DNA of 64,000 bases from an uncultured Ruegeria sp. (GCF_947497005.1 NZ_CANMFF010000019.1:24175-88174); one strand, 5' to 3'; positions 52,933-62,600 are shown, counted from the stretch's first letter. Notes: generated by a model from the sequence alone, not told the origin. Numbers and translations: made by a program.

Positions 52933-54099
52933 TCAGGTTGCAAGCGCCTCTTTCAGCGCAAAAACAATGTAATCAACGTGCGCACCTGTGAGAGATTGGT
53001 GCAACGGCAGTGCCACAACGCTGTTCTTAATCGCCATCGCTTGATCCTGACCTGTCCAGTTCAGATTGCTGTTGAAGCCTGCCCACCAAGGCGTCGCCCC
53101 GATCCCCCAACTCTGCAACTGTTGTACAATCCTGTCTCTGTCCGCGACCATGATCGGCATGTTGAGCGGGCAGGTCCCGGACGCAAGCTCTGGTAACAGC
53201 ATACGTACTCCGACCATACCATCCAGCAGATTCCGATAACGTTCCCAGTGCGCTCTTCTGGCTGAAATGGCTTCTGAAACGGAAAATGCACGCAGCGGTC
53301 GTGACGCAAAAACACTCATTCGGGCATTCCGAAGGGTCGGATCGAAATAGTAATGTGAGGGAATATCTTCGAGTTGTTCTTCACCAGTGTTGACTACTGC
53401 GTCAACCTGATCCGGTCCACGCAATGCCCGCTTCAGCCTTTTTATGCGCTGTTGACCCAAGACATTTGCCAAGCCGGCGCGCGCCAGTTTCTTTGCGACT
53501 TTTTTACGTGGAGGAGATCGCGAAAACGGGTGTGCAAGCGCCAAATCCGCTGCATTAACAACAAGCGCTCCTCCTTCCAGAACGGGGACGAACTTGTGAA
53601 AGCAGAAGACCGAGACGTCCCCAACACGCCCCTCGGCCGGAGAAGCGCCGCTCAGAAGGCTGAGCGCGCAATCCTCGATCAGACGCAGCCCGTGTCGATC
53701 ACACAACGCGCGCAGTTCTGCCAGAGCGGGCTGAATCACTCCAAAGTAATGCGTCACATAGATGGCCCGTGTCTGTCTGGTGATAAGCGGTTCAATCCGC
53801 GCGGGATCGGCAAGCAGGTTTTCGGTGACCGGGTACAACCGGACAGAAAGGTCGGCATCAATCAGCGGGTCAATCTCTGACCCGCAATTATAGGCTGGTA
53901 CCAGCACCTCATCCCCTGACTTCAGTTCAAGAAGATCGCAAGCCGCCCGGATCGCCACACGCGTGTTGAAACTCCAGAAAACGGAACGCTCCCTGAACAG
54001 CGCCATAAACCCGCCCGCAGGATCGCGGCGAAACAAATTAGCCAGCCGCATCGAAGGGTCGTCGCAATAAAGCGTGCTCTTGCCTGTGCCGTTTCTCAT
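52933..54099 (-). CDS. DegT/DnrJ/EryC1/StrS-family PLP-dependent sugar aminotransferase
   Basis: 388 aa. LVPAYNCGSEIDPLIDA, IEDCALSLL (D143 contacts the PLP pyridine) and VFCFHKFVPVLEGG with the Schiff-base lysine K169 define the family. These enzymes aminate keto-sugars bound to nucleotides. A purine-rich GGAGCGGGG precedes the ATG. The protein begins 30 or more residues before the normal core start, so a shorter start at Met17 is possible. It suggests an amino sugar in the polymer, which would suit the neighbouring acyltransferases and deacetylase. Confidence 0.87.
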   Translation of the reverse strand: MRNGTGKSTLYCDDPSMRLANLFRRDPAGGFMALFRERSVFWSFNTRVAIRAACDLLELKSGDEVLVPAYNCGSEIDPLIDADLSVRLYPVTENLLADPARIEPLITRQTRAIYVTHYFGVIQPALAELRALCDRHGLRLIEDCALSLLSGASPAEGRVGDVSVFCFHKFVPVLEGGALVVNAADLALAHPFSRSPPRKKVAKKLARAGLANVLGQQRIKRLKRALRGPDQVDAVVNTGEEQLEDIPSHYYFDPTLRNARMSVFASRPLRAFSVSEAISARRAHWERYRNLLDGMVGVRMLLPELASGTCPLNMPIMVADRDRIVQQLQSWGIGATPWWAGFNSNLNWTGQDQAMAIKNSVVALPLHQSLTGAHVDYIVFALKEALAT

Positions 54100-54200
54100 C
54101 CCCGCTCCACAATTCAGTAACCCGCCAAGTCCGACGGCGTGTCAGACAGTTCTCATAACAATGTCCAAAAGGCTCAAGCCCTATTTTCCAAGTATTGAGC

Positions 54201-55304
54201 CTAGCCAGTAACGGCCTGTTTGACCTTTTTCAGCTGCCCCCGGATCAAGCTGCGGATGTTTCCCGTCAGATAGACATGTCTGTTCACAATCCTTTCCCGC
54301 GCAGAGATACGTCGGACAACCTGCGGATTGAATTCTGATTTGTATTTGTGAATGTTAAATTTCTTTTCGCCTGGGGCAGGTTCACGATATCCTTCGACAT
54401 CCAGAATGCCGCATCCTCTTTCCTTGGCCCATCTCATCGCCTCCAACCACAAGGCCGGCGCAATGCGCAGATTGCCGGCGGCCCGCAAATGATCCGGCTC
54501 GGTGGTGAAGTGCCGACCATGTACAATGTCCCTGCTACGATACACCAAAAGCCCGGCCAGAAAGGTCTCTTGCTGCCAGGCCAGGATCGCGGTGCCTATC
54601 TCGTCCTGCTGCAATATGTCCTCAAACATCGCCTCATAGGCGGGAAGGCTCAGCTCGGGCAGCCTACGCGAGACGCGCAGTCGGTTCATGCTCTCGAGGA
54701 AAATGCGGAACTCTTCCGGGTTCTGCGCGCTTTGGAAGGTCACACCCTGCCGTTCTGCGCGTCTGACCTCGCGCCGGGCGCTTTTGGAAAATGCCGCCAT
54801 GATCTCTTCGCTCGTGACCGAGATGTCGACCCATCCGGTTTCACGAAACTGGCTTTCTTCGGCCACGCGCCATCCCGCATGGGCCAGTGCAGTGTCCAGT
54901 GTGTCGGCCTCTTCTTCGGTCCAGAACGGTGTAACCGTCAGGCTGCCAACCCTTGAAAGCTCAGGCTGCCTACACAGCCCGTTCAGAAACGCCACCATTT
55001 CGGTGGCATCGTCGCAAACCGGGCCGCTCAGGCAATGGGCCCGGGACCAAGCACCGGGCAGATATGGGTGCGGTTCAAGCGAGATCAGGCCGACACCCAC
55101 AAGCACACCCTCGCGCCGCGCCAGGGCATAAATCACCTTGTTTCCCAGTTTTTGTTCCGAATTTGCAAACAATAGTGATTGTCGGGGGTGCTGGCGTTTG
55201 GCTCCATTCAGGAATGCTACCCATTCATCATGTTGCTCTGCACTCAGGGCCTCAGTGCATTCAATCTTAACGCTGTCTTGCCCCACAAATTGTTGCACTG
55301 CCAA
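54201..55304 (-). CDS. FemAB/GNAT-like acyltransferase (exosortase-locus type)
   Basis: 367 aa from TTG 55304, with GAGG 7 bases upstream; GTG 55298 is an option. FSKSARREVRRAERQGVTF (near 169-187) is the basic helix at the start of the second GNAT domain. RLRVSRRLPELS, HGRHFTTEPDHLRAAG and GCGILDVEGYRE follow, as in the FemAB-related PEP-CTERM proteins. These are thought to acylate an amino group on a sugar or peptide, from acyl-CoA or aminoacyl-tRNA. It is transcribed away from the GT2/acyltransferase operon at 55455. The substrate is unknown. Confidence 0.82.
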   Translation of the reverse strand: MAVQQFVGQDSVKIECTEALSAEQHDEWVAFLNGAKRQHPRQSLLFANSEQKLGNKVIYALARREGVLVGVGLISLEPHPYLPGAWSRAHCLSGPVCDDATEMVAFLNGLCRQPELSRVGSLTVTPFWTEEEADTLDTALAHAGWRVAEESQFRETGWVDISVTSEEIMAAFSKSARREVRRAERQGVTFQSAQNPEEFRIFLESMNRLRVSRRLPELSLPAYEAMFEDILQQDEIGTAILAWQQETFLAGLLVYRSRDIVHGRHFTTEPDHLRAAGNLRIAPALWLEAMRWAKERGCGILDVEGYREPAPGEKKFNIHKYKSEFNPQVVRRISARERIVNRHVYLTGNIRSLIRGQLKKVKQAVTG

Positions 55305-55454
55305 ACTAATACCTCAATGCACTGATATATTTACTTCGAATTTCACAGCTACTTTTTCACAACAGTCATCATGTGACCGACTTCAGTGTATTCATAGATC
55401 AGAACAATGGCTAAACAATTTGAAAATGTAAGTGATTAACGAGAACAGAGTTTC

Positions 55455-56414
55455 ATGACTTCACCGTCGCACGGCACGCAGAGCGAATGCGCTGTTTCCA
55501 TTGTCATCGTGAACTGGAACACCCGGGATATTCTTCGGGACTGCCTGATATCCATTTCACAGCAAACCCGGAAGCCGCATGAGATTATCGTCGTCGACAA
55601 TGCATCAAGCGACGGCTCCGCCGATCTTGTCCGCAACGAATTCCCTGATGTCCTGCTGATCACCAATGACACGAACCGGGGATTTGCCGCCGCCAACAAT
55701 CAGGGACTGGAAATCGTGCAGGGTGACAATCTGCTGTTGCTCAATCCCGACACTATCATTCTGGATGGCGCGATCGACACCATGCTGGACTGGCTGGATC
55801 AGCACCCGGATGTTGGCTGCGTCGGCTGTCAGGTCCTGGAGGACGAAACCACCATCCAGCGCACCTGTTTTGCCGACCCCGGACCCGGCAATCTGGCCCT
55901 GACTGAATTCGGTCTGCACCGCCTGTCACCGCACAATCAGCTTCTGGCCCGAGCCGAGTACGGAGACTGGGATCGACGGTCGCAACGCGAGGTCGACGTC
56001 GTCTCGGGCATGTTCATGCTGGTGCCCCGTCGCGTCTTCGATACTGTGGGTCCTCTGGATGAAGCATTCTTCGTCTACTCGGAAGAGGCCGACTGGTGCC
56101 GCCGCATCCGCAATGCCGGCTGGAAATGCGTATTCGCACCCGAGGCGCAGATTCTGCACCTTGAGGGGGGTGGCAAAAGCACCGCTCAGATCCGTTCGCG
56201 GATGTATGTTCAAATGCAGAAAAGCAAGATAATCTATCTGCACAAGCATTATGGCCCTTGGGGCGTATTCCGGGGCCGGATGGTCTTTGTGGGGTCCTCC
56301 ATATTGCGCTTTGTCATGTCAGTCGCAAACCAACGGGAAGAAGCCGCCGCGCGGCGGCGTCTGGCCCGGGCCTCGCTGCGCTATCACCTGACCAGCCAGG
56401 AGCCGACAGAGTGA
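55455..56414 (+). CDS. WbbL-like family 2 glycosyltransferase (rhamnosyltransferase type)
   Basis: 319 aa. VSIVIVNWNTRDILRDCL, EIIVVDNASSDGSADLV, LLLNPDTIILD and DEAFFVYSEEADWCRRIRNAGW are the hallmark blocks of the WbbL/rhamnosyltransferase GT2 group. A C-terminal amphipathic region near residues 272-290 may touch the membrane. It heads a plus-strand operon with two acyltransferases and a deacetylase; its stop overlaps the next GTG by 3 bases. Rhamnose or a related deoxysugar is the likely donor by family. Confidence 0.9.
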   Translation: MTSPSHGTQSECAVSIVIVNWNTRDILRDCLISISQQTRKPHEIIVVDNASSDGSADLVRNEFPDVLLITNDTNRGFAAANNQGLEIVQGDNLLLLNPDTIILDGAIDTMLDWLDQHPDVGCVGCQVLEDETTIQRTCFADPGPGNLALTEFGLHRLSPHNQLLARAEYGDWDRRSQREVDVVSGMFMLVPRRVFDTVGPLDEAFFVYSEEADWCRRIRNAGWKCVFAPEAQILHLEGGGKSTAQIRSRMYVQMQKSKIIYLHKHYGPWGVFRGRMVFVGSSILRFVMSVANQREEAAARRRLARASLRYHLTSQEPTE

Positions 56415-57619
56415 CCGACACAGACGTCCGGCTGACATTCAAATGGGTTGATGGGGTCAAGGGCCTTGAACGCATGGCCCATGCGTGGGCCACACTGGCC
56501 CGGCAGACCGGCGCGGACATCTATGCCACCCCGGTCTGGGTCCTCACCTGGTGGGCCCATTTTGGACGCGGCAAAACACTTCGGACCCTTGTGGCGCACG
56601 ACGCTCAGGGGAAGCTGGTCGCCTTGCTCCCGTTCATGATCTATCCAGTTTGGCTGGGTCCTGTGAGGATCCGTATCGCCAAACTGGCAGCAACCGATCC
56701 CAACACGGTGATTTTCCAATTGGCCGCTACGGAAACCGCGCTAAAGAGCAGTTGTACCGAGGCTCTGAACGGCCTTCTCGGCGATGGCCGGGTGCATCTG
56801 GTCAGTTTCACCCCTGCCTCGGAACACGGCACCATGCTGGCTGCTATCCGCGATGGGGTAACCACGGCGCCGGGGCTGACCCTGACCGATACGCCCGCTG
56901 GCACCCATACGGTTTTTGAACTGCCCGATACGTTTGACAACTATCTTGCCAACCTGTCCAAGAAACGCCGGGGTCAGTATCGACGGGATCTGAAGCATCT
57001 ACAGGATGACCACGGCCTGACAACACAGATGGTCCATCCTGATGCGCATCAGTTCGGGGATTTTGTCGGCTTTCACAACCGGCAATGGCAGGAGGTTGGA
57101 AAAGGAGGCCATTTCGTGGACTGGCCTGGCAGCACCGCCTTCTACAGCGATCTGGCAGATGCCACCTTGCAGGGGCAAGAGACCTGGTTCGTCGAACAAC
57201 ATGGTCGAAACGGCCCTCTTGCCACTCAATTCTGTCTGGTCGCGGGGCAGACCTGCCATTGGCGGTTGCCCGCCAGATCAACCGACCCGGAGCTTGAGCG
57301 GCTCAGCCTTGGGAAAATCGGCTTGATCCAGATGATCGAACAACTGATCAGCGCGGGCGTGACGCGGATCGAGGCCGGGATTGGCGCATATGGTTACAAG
57401 CTGGTCTATGGCGGTGAATCGGTGCCCACTCATCGCCTGATCGCCTCAAGGCGATCAGGAATATCCCCGGTCTTGCTGAAGCTCTGCCTTGGCTGGTCGC
57501 GCCTATTGCATCTGGCCTATTACAGACTCTGGTTCGGCCGGATTGCGCCACGGCTGAGGGCAGTGATCCCGCTGAAACACACGTCGCTGTGGCCCAGTTG
57601 GATCAGAACAAGGATATGA
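56411..57619 (+). CDS. FemAB/BioF2-like GNAT acyltransferase
   Basis: 402 aa from GTG 56411, overlapping the GT2 stop. The frame extends upstream to 56258 inside the GT2 gene. YATPVWVLTWWAHFG and VALLPFMIYPVWLG are typical of the CelD/BioF2-like group. NLSKKRRGQYRRDLKHL (near 181-197) is the basic helix of the acyl-donor domain. YGYKLVYGGES closes the fold. It probably transfers an acyl group to a sugar amine or hydroxyl during polymer building. It is followed by AGGAGG and a second GNAT-like gene. Confidence 0.82.
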   Translation: MTDTDVRLTFKWVDGVKGLERMAHAWATLARQTGADIYATPVWVLTWWAHFGRGKTLRTLVAHDAQGKLVALLPFMIYPVWLGPVRIRIAKLAATDPNTVIFQLAATETALKSSCTEALNGLLGDGRVHLVSFTPASEHGTMLAAIRDGVTTAPGLTLTDTPAGTHTVFELPDTFDNYLANLSKKRRGQYRRDLKHLQDDHGLTTQMVHPDAHQFGDFVGFHNRQWQEVGKGGHFVDWPGSTAFYSDLADATLQGQETWFVEQHGRNGPLATQFCLVAGQTCHWRLPARSTDPELERLSLGKIGLIQMIEQLISAGVTRIEAGIGAYGYKLVYGGESVPTHRLIASRRSGISPVLLKLCLGWSRLLHLAYYRLWFGRIAPRLRAVIPLKHTSLWPSWIRTRI

Positions 57620-57626
57620 GGAGGAC

Positions 57627-58670
57627 ATGATCGCAGATCAACTCTTTGCACAGGTTCTCCCTGAAGAGGACTGGCCCGCCCTCAGCGCGTCGTTCCGGGA
57701 TCTGACCCTTGAACACAGCCTGACCTATGCCCGCGCGGCGGCCAGACGGATCGGGGCAGAGGCACAGTTTCTGATGCTGGCCACCCCGGACGGGCAGCCT
57801 GTTGCCGCTGCATGTCTGCGCATCAAACATGTTCCCGGTTTGCGGCGCGGCATTGCATGGCTTGCCGCCGGACCGCTGGTGCAGCATGTTGATCGGCCGG
57901 ACCCCGACACAGCAACACTGCGCGCTGTGCTGGTTGCGCTGCGTACGTATGCTCAGGAGAACGGGCATATCTTGCGCCTGCGGTTCCCGGCCACACCCTG
58001 GCATGATGTTGCCTTGCTGGATCAACTGGCCCACAGCGAAGGGTTTTTGCCCACCGATCGATCCCCCGCCTATCGGACCGTAGTCGTGGATTGCGAACAG
58101 AACGAAGACACGCTGATGCGTGCCCTGCACGGGAAATGGCGCAACCCCCTGCGCAATGCGCTGAAAGCCGGTCTTGACCTGGATATCGTACCGATTGCAC
58201 AAGCGGCCGACCGGTTTCATCCTATGTATACTGAGGTTCAGGCAGCCAAAGGCTTTCGACCGGATATCCCGCCAGAATTCTACTATACACTTCAGGGGTC
58301 GGATTTTGCTCATGAGGTTCTGTTTGCCCGCAAGGACGGGGCCGACATTGCCGCAATGACATTGGGCCGGGCTGGGTCGAATGCCGTCTACTTGTTCGGC
58401 GCCACTCTGGACACCGGGAGGCGCCTGAATGCCGGGCATTATCTGATGTGGCATTCCATACTGCGTTGTCGTGAACTGGGCCTGAAGTATTTCGATCTGG
58501 GCGGGATAGATCCTGAAGCCAATCCTTCCGTCACACGTTACAAGCTCCGCACAGGCGGCACAGAGCTGCGCGCGGCGGGCCCGTACGAGTTCCGCCCCAC
58601 CGGCGCAGCCTCTACCCTGATCAGCGTTGCCGAAACCGTTCACGCCCGTCTAAAGAAACTGCGCTCATGA
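57627..58670 (+). CDS. FemAB/GNAT-like acyltransferase (peptidoglycan-bridge type)
   Basis: 347 aa, with AGGAGG just before ATG 57627. ALHGKWRNPLRNALKAGL (near 171-188) is the basic helix seen in FemAB-type folds, followed by GHYLMWHSILRCRELGLKYFDLGGID (split near 270-295), which is close to the FemX/lipid-II glycyltransferase-like signature W-x-x-I-x-x-A-K-E-x-G-x-x-x-Y-D-x-G-G. It may add an aminoacyl or acyl group to an amino sugar. Its stop overlaps the deacetylase start, so deacetylation and re-acylation are likely coupled steps. Confidence 0.85.
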   Translation: MIADQLFAQVLPEEDWPALSASFRDLTLEHSLTYARAAARRIGAEAQFLMLATPDGQPVAAACLRIKHVPGLRRGIAWLAAGPLVQHVDRPDPDTATLRAVLVALRTYAQENGHILRLRFPATPWHDVALLDQLAHSEGFLPTDRSPAYRTVVVDCEQNEDTLMRALHGKWRNPLRNALKAGLDLDIVPIAQAADRFHPMYTEVQAAKGFRPDIPPEFYYTLQGSDFAHEVLFARKDGADIAAMTLGRAGSNAVYLFGATLDTGRRLNAGHYLMWHSILRCRELGLKYFDLGGIDPEANPSVTRYKLRTGGTELRAAGPYEFRPTGAASTLISVAETVHARLKKLRS

Positions 58671-59347
58671 CAAGACCCATCGGCATCAACTTTCACGGCA
58701 TCGGAACGCCTGAGCGTCCTCTGGAGCCGGGCGAAGCCCCCTATTGGCTTTCAGTCGAGCAATTCGAACGGGTTCTGGACCGGATCGCCACAGCCCCCGA
58801 TACGAACCGGTTCACCATTACCTTCGATGACAGCAATCTTTCGGATCATGATATCGCCCTGCCAGCGCTGTCGGCCCGGGGGCTTCGGGCACGGTTCTTT
58901 GTCCTGACCGGGCGGATCGGGCAGGCCGGGTCATTGGATACCGGACATCTGCACGCATTGCAGGCCGCCGGCATGATAATCGGCAGCCATGGGGTCGACC
59001 ATCTTGCCTGGCCAACACTGGATGACGCCGTTCTGGTCCGAGAACTCAGCGAATCCCGCGCACAGTTGGAAACGATATGCGGCTGCCCGGTGGTCGAAGC
59101 GGGCATTCCCTTTGGCCGCTACGATACACGGGTGTTACGTGCGCTGCGCGATGCGGGCTACACTACGGCCTGGTCAAGCGACGGAGGCATCTGGCGCAAA
59201 AACGCATTTATACGCCCCCGCACATCGCTGCGCGAGGATATGAGCGATCAGGATTTGAAGGCGATCTTGTCGGGTCACATGCCGCTCGCGCGCCGCTTTC
59301 GGCGCGCATTGGGCATGACCCGTCGGCGCTGGACGACCACAGGTTAG
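58667..59347 (+). CDS. Small polysaccharide-deacetylase-like protein with altered motif
   Basis: 226 aa. ATG 58667 overlaps the previous stop (ATGA). NodB-type features: TITFDDS instead of TFDDG, GSHGVDH with an H-x-x-x-H metal pair, and GIPFGRYD in place of the usual P-x-G motif. The Asp pair and His pair are kept, so it may still be active with shifted specificity. No signal peptide. It is the last gene of the operon starting at 55455, and its stop overlaps the convergent Wzy-like gene by 4 bases. Confidence 0.8.
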   Translation: MTRPIGINFHGIGTPERPLEPGEAPYWLSVEQFERVLDRIATAPDTNRFTITFDDSNLSDHDIALPALSARGLRARFFVLTGRIGQAGSLDTGHLHALQAAGMIIGSHGVDHLAWPTLDDAVLVRELSESRAQLETICGCPVVEAGIPFGRYDTRVLRALRDAGYTTAWSSDGGIWRKNAFIRPRTSLREDMSDQDLKAILSGHMPLARRFRRALGMTRRRWTTTG

Positions 59348-60708
59348 CGGGCGCGTGCGACGCGCCCGGTAGACAGCTCGCCAGGCAGGGCCTGAGAAAA
59401 CCGGGTATATCGCACCTTTTTGTCTGCCTGGTCGGCCTGTGCCTGATCCCCGTCCTGCCCGGATTCGTCACCCGCATCCAAAAACCAGACCCCCGCCCCA
59501 AGAAAGAACATCAAGAAACAGAACGTGGCGTCCCACAAATGCACCGTAACGGCTGACATGATCAGACCGAACAATGAGATCAGATATCCCAGACGGGCAT
59601 CCGCCGTCGCCCCACTGAGTTGCTTGCCCCCAACCCGGAAGAAAAGGATAGCCACTGCACCAACCAGCAGGAGCAACCCTGGAAGCCCGTGCCGCAAGGC
59701 GATCACAAGCCAGAAATTATCGACACTGCTTATTGTCCACATCCATGCTGGGCGGGTCCAGTCATTAAGGCCAATCCCAAATATTGGATTTCTCAGAACA
59801 TCGTCTGAGGCAAAATTGAAGATGTGAATTCGCATCCATGCTGTTCCGGGTGACAACGTGAAATGCGTGGCAAAGATCTGAAACATGCTCCGGTTGGATA
59901 ATATTTCACCTAAAAAAAACAGCACGCCAAATCCGATAATCAGAATTTTCCACTTGCTCTTGAGGAATTGAAAACACCAACTCCAAGCCATCAACATCAT
60001 CTGAATGATGACATTCAGAAAGGCACCCGATGAAAGCGAAAAGAAAACAACACCCGCGACAACGGATGTAAGGCTGGCCCTAGAATAGAACGATTTTCCC
60101 CATCCTAGAACATACCAAGTCAGCGCAAAAGCCGGTGCACAAAATACCCCGAACAGGATCGGGTGTGGCATTGTTGTCTGAGCTCGCATCAAACCCAACC
60201 GTGGCGGGAATTTCCACCCCTGCCAAGGATACACATTCAGGGCCTTGCCGAAGATATCCAGCAGCGGCGCTTTGCCCGTACTAGCCTCAAAAGCGGCAAA
60301 TGGCAGAAGGATCAACATAAGAATAAAGAAGCATTTCACGAAATACCTAAATGCTCCAAGATTGCGTATATATGTCCGGGCTATAAAATATGGTGCGAGA
60401 GTTTCGATCATGAACATCCCGATAAATTCCCACAGTGTCCCGAGGCCATGGTTCACGGCAAGAGAAAGCGCCGCCCAAAACGCAAAGCCAATGACCAGAA
60501 AATCGATTCCTCTAATCTTTCCGGCGCGACCGCTAAGCCAGCCAAAAACAGCGGGGAACATGAAGATGATCAAAATCGTCCGGTACCCGTTGAGCTTCAA
60601 CCCGCCCAAAAGAAAGAAGAATGGCATTGCAAAGGAAAATATCAAAAGCCCCAGCACAAGCGGCTTTGTCACCTCGGCTTTGGCTTTTGCTGATAGAAGC
60701 GTAGTCAT
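59344..60708 (-). CDS. O-antigen polymerase/ligase-like membrane protein (Wzy/WaaL type)
   Basis: 454 aa from ATG 60708 (ATG 60750, 468 aa, is an alternative). It has about 11-12 helices. The large periplasmic loop before the last helices contains LSPGTAWMRIHIF and NPIFGIGLNDWTRPAW, the pattern of Wzy_C/O-antigen ligase proteins (R-x-x-x-W and P-x-x-G-x-G). The tail after the last helix is acidic and Gln/Asp-rich. Base composition looks more AT-rich than the neighbours, as is common for wzy genes. It is the only clear polymerase or ligase candidate in the window. Confidence 0.82.
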   Translation of the reverse strand: MTTLLSAKAKAEVTKPLVLGLLIFSFAMPFFFLLGGLKLNGYRTILIIFMFPAVFGWLSGRAGKIRGIDFLVIGFAFWAALSLAVNHGLGTLWEFIGMFMIETLAPYFIARTYIRNLGAFRYFVKCFFILMLILLPFAAFEASTGKAPLLDIFGKALNVYPWQGWKFPPRLGLMRAQTTMPHPILFGVFCAPAFALTWYVLGWGKSFYSRASLTSVVAGVVFFSLSSGAFLNVIIQMMLMAWSWCFQFLKSKWKILIIGFGVLFFLGEILSNRSMFQIFATHFTLSPGTAWMRIHIFNFASDDVLRNPIFGIGLNDWTRPAWMWTISSVDNFWLVIALRHGLPGLLLLVGAVAILFFRVGGKQLSGATADARLGYLISLFGLIMSAVTVHLWDATFCFLMFFLGAGVWFLDAGDESGQDGDQAQADQADKKVRYTRFSQALPGELSTGRVARAR

Positions 60709-60833
60709 CCAAATCTTTGCTCTCTTGTGACCGGGTTGGCTGAACCACATACATCCAGATGTTCACCTATGGACCGATCTACCTCATGGCCTGTCGACGC
60801 CAAGCCAGATGCCAACATTTCCGCTATCATGTC

Positions 60834-62108
60834 TTACCTGCGCGAAGGATATGTTTCCGCCAATGTCGACCCGGCTTGCAACTGATCGATCACCCCCCCC
60901 TGGCGCACACCGTATTCATTGTATCCGTTTCGGCGACCAATCGCATAATAGATGAACTCATTATCGTAATAGCCGCCTCGCGACGGGCTTTGATCCTGAA
61001 TGATTGCATTGTTGAGAACCACCCAATCGCGCTGCCCTTCATACCCTATTATCGGCGCCGTCGCATTCTGTTCGATCACCACGGATGTTGAATCCGATGA
61101 AATGTTGATGGTTGGAACTGAATGTCCTCCTGGAACATGGATTAATGTATTTTTTCGAACAGATATATTGTCCGAACCATGAATCGAGATGCCATGGATA
61201 TGACCATTGTAGATTATGTTGTTCTCGATCAGCACATTCCGGTGCCGCATTTGGCGGTCCCCTAGGTCCTGACCATCACCACCCGCCCAGATCGTTTGGG
61301 TGAAACCACCGACGCCCATGTCAAAAATATTGCCCCGGATAGTAATATTCATGCTTCCGCTTTTATTCGCACGCTGAATCTGGATCATGTCACGATGATC
61401 TTGTGAGCCGGCTTTGCTACCGAAATCGTGAAAATAGTTCCGCTCGACCCAGATGTCATCGACATTATCGAAAACCAAACCATCAGAACGGATCGAATGA
61501 ACATGACTGTCGGTAATACTGACCTCACTTGAATTGATTGCCATAATCCCCTTCCACCAGTTTTTGAATTCTGTATTCTCGATATCAACATCCGTTGTGT
61601 ATAGGATCAGCAGACCAAGCCCGGTACCATCACCATCAGCAAGTGTTTCTGTACCTTCAGCCTGATCTCCTCCAAAAACTGAGTTTGAAATTTTAACCTT
61701 ACTGCTGTTCTGAATAGCGAAGTAAGCAATGTGTTCCGGCTCTCCGCGCTTGAAAATGTAGTCAAAGTAGATGCCATCCAGATGAAGATTACTGGTCTCT
61801 TTGATCTCCATACGATTAAAGCAAGCTGGCTTTCGAGGATCTGCCGATCTAATCACGACAGCTGACGGAAATGCCTTGCCCAGCTTCAGAGTGCCATAGT
61901 TGCCGGGTGCAAGCAGATAGGTCTCACCGCCACGGGCATTCTGTAAAGCACCTGCTAGTGCAGCTGCGTCAGAAATGACCTGGCCTTCGGTCTGGGCCGT
62001 AAATCTGGGTTTGAAATGCTGTATATCGCAGGGCGTCTTCGCATGCAGGGCAGGGCTTAACAGCAGCAGGATCGTACCTGCCAGCGCAAGAATACGTGAT
62101 CTGGGCAT
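60834..62108 (-). CDS. Secreted right-handed beta-helix protein (polysaccharide lyase/epimerase-like)
   Basis: 424 aa. A clear Sec signal peptide ends near residue 23 (A-L-H-A). Parallel beta-helix repeats follow (ISNSVF, IENTEF, ITDSHVH, VERNYFHDF, IRGNIFDMG, IENNIIYNG). Conserved blocks with the neighbour at 62601 are FKNWWK, HSIRSDGLVFDNVD, DHRDMIQIQRAN and FTQTIWAGGDG; the D-H-R-D and nearby acidic residues are likely catalytic. AAAGGTG precedes ATG 62108. Eight consecutive C at 60893-60900 lie near the 3' end. It probably cleaves or epimerises the polymer in the periplasm. The exact activity is unknown. Confidence 0.82.
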   Translation of the reverse strand: MPRSRILALAGTILLLLSPALHAKTPCDIQHFKPRFTAQTEGQVISDAAALAGALQNARGGETYLLAPGNYGTLKLGKAFPSAVVIRSADPRKPACFNRMEIKETSNLHLDGIYFDYIFKRGEPEHIAYFAIQNSSKVKISNSVFGGDQAEGTETLADGDGTGLGLLILYTTDVDIENTEFKNWWKGIMAINSSEVSITDSHVHSIRSDGLVFDNVDDIWVERNYFHDFGSKAGSQDHRDMIQIQRANKSGSMNITIRGNIFDMGVGGFTQTIWAGGDGQDLGDRQMRHRNVLIENNIIYNGHIHGISIHGSDNISVRKNTLIHVPGGHSVPTINISSDSTSVVIEQNATAPIIGYEGQRDWVVLNNAIIQDQSPSRGGYYDNEFIYYAIGRRNGYNEYGVRQGGVIDQLQAGSTLAETYPSRR

Positions 62109-62600
62109 GACGCACCTTTCTGATCTGCGGCCGTTCGAAAGCTTAGGCGAACCGCCGCATGCTGTCTATTGTGGCGCGCCTCGGATCTCATGACATTTCC
62201 GGGACACCGCCCGGGATCAAAGCGGTGCTTTTCCGGGCTGGCTTTCATTAAATCTGCAAGTTTCCGTTGGGGCACCGGGCAATTCATTGCCGACAGTTAT
62301 CAGAGATACGCAAGGACGCGCCGGAATAATGGCGATTATGTGTTCATTGTTGCTTAAAAGGAATCAGTTAGTCAAATACGCGGCAACCGCCAAGGGAAGT
62401 GGAACAATTCCCAGTATCGAGTATCGAGTTCACTCGGAAATGAAAGCGCAGGGGCAGAATTGTCCCCATACGGGCAACAATTTCCAAACATAGCCATATT
62501 TAGGCCACTCTGCCGCCCTCACGCGGCTGTTCCATTCGTCCTGGGTGTGCGGGAACTCGTGCGCTGCCACTCACAGCGCCTATGAAACAGAAGGTGAAAT
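62109..62600. other. Divergent gap between two beta-helix genes
   Basis: About 490 bases. I see no gene. Notable are a tandem GTATCGA-GTATCGA at 62414-62427 and a bulged hairpin GGGGCA...TGTCCCC at 62451-62467. Promoters for both genes should lie here. Confidence 0.5.
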
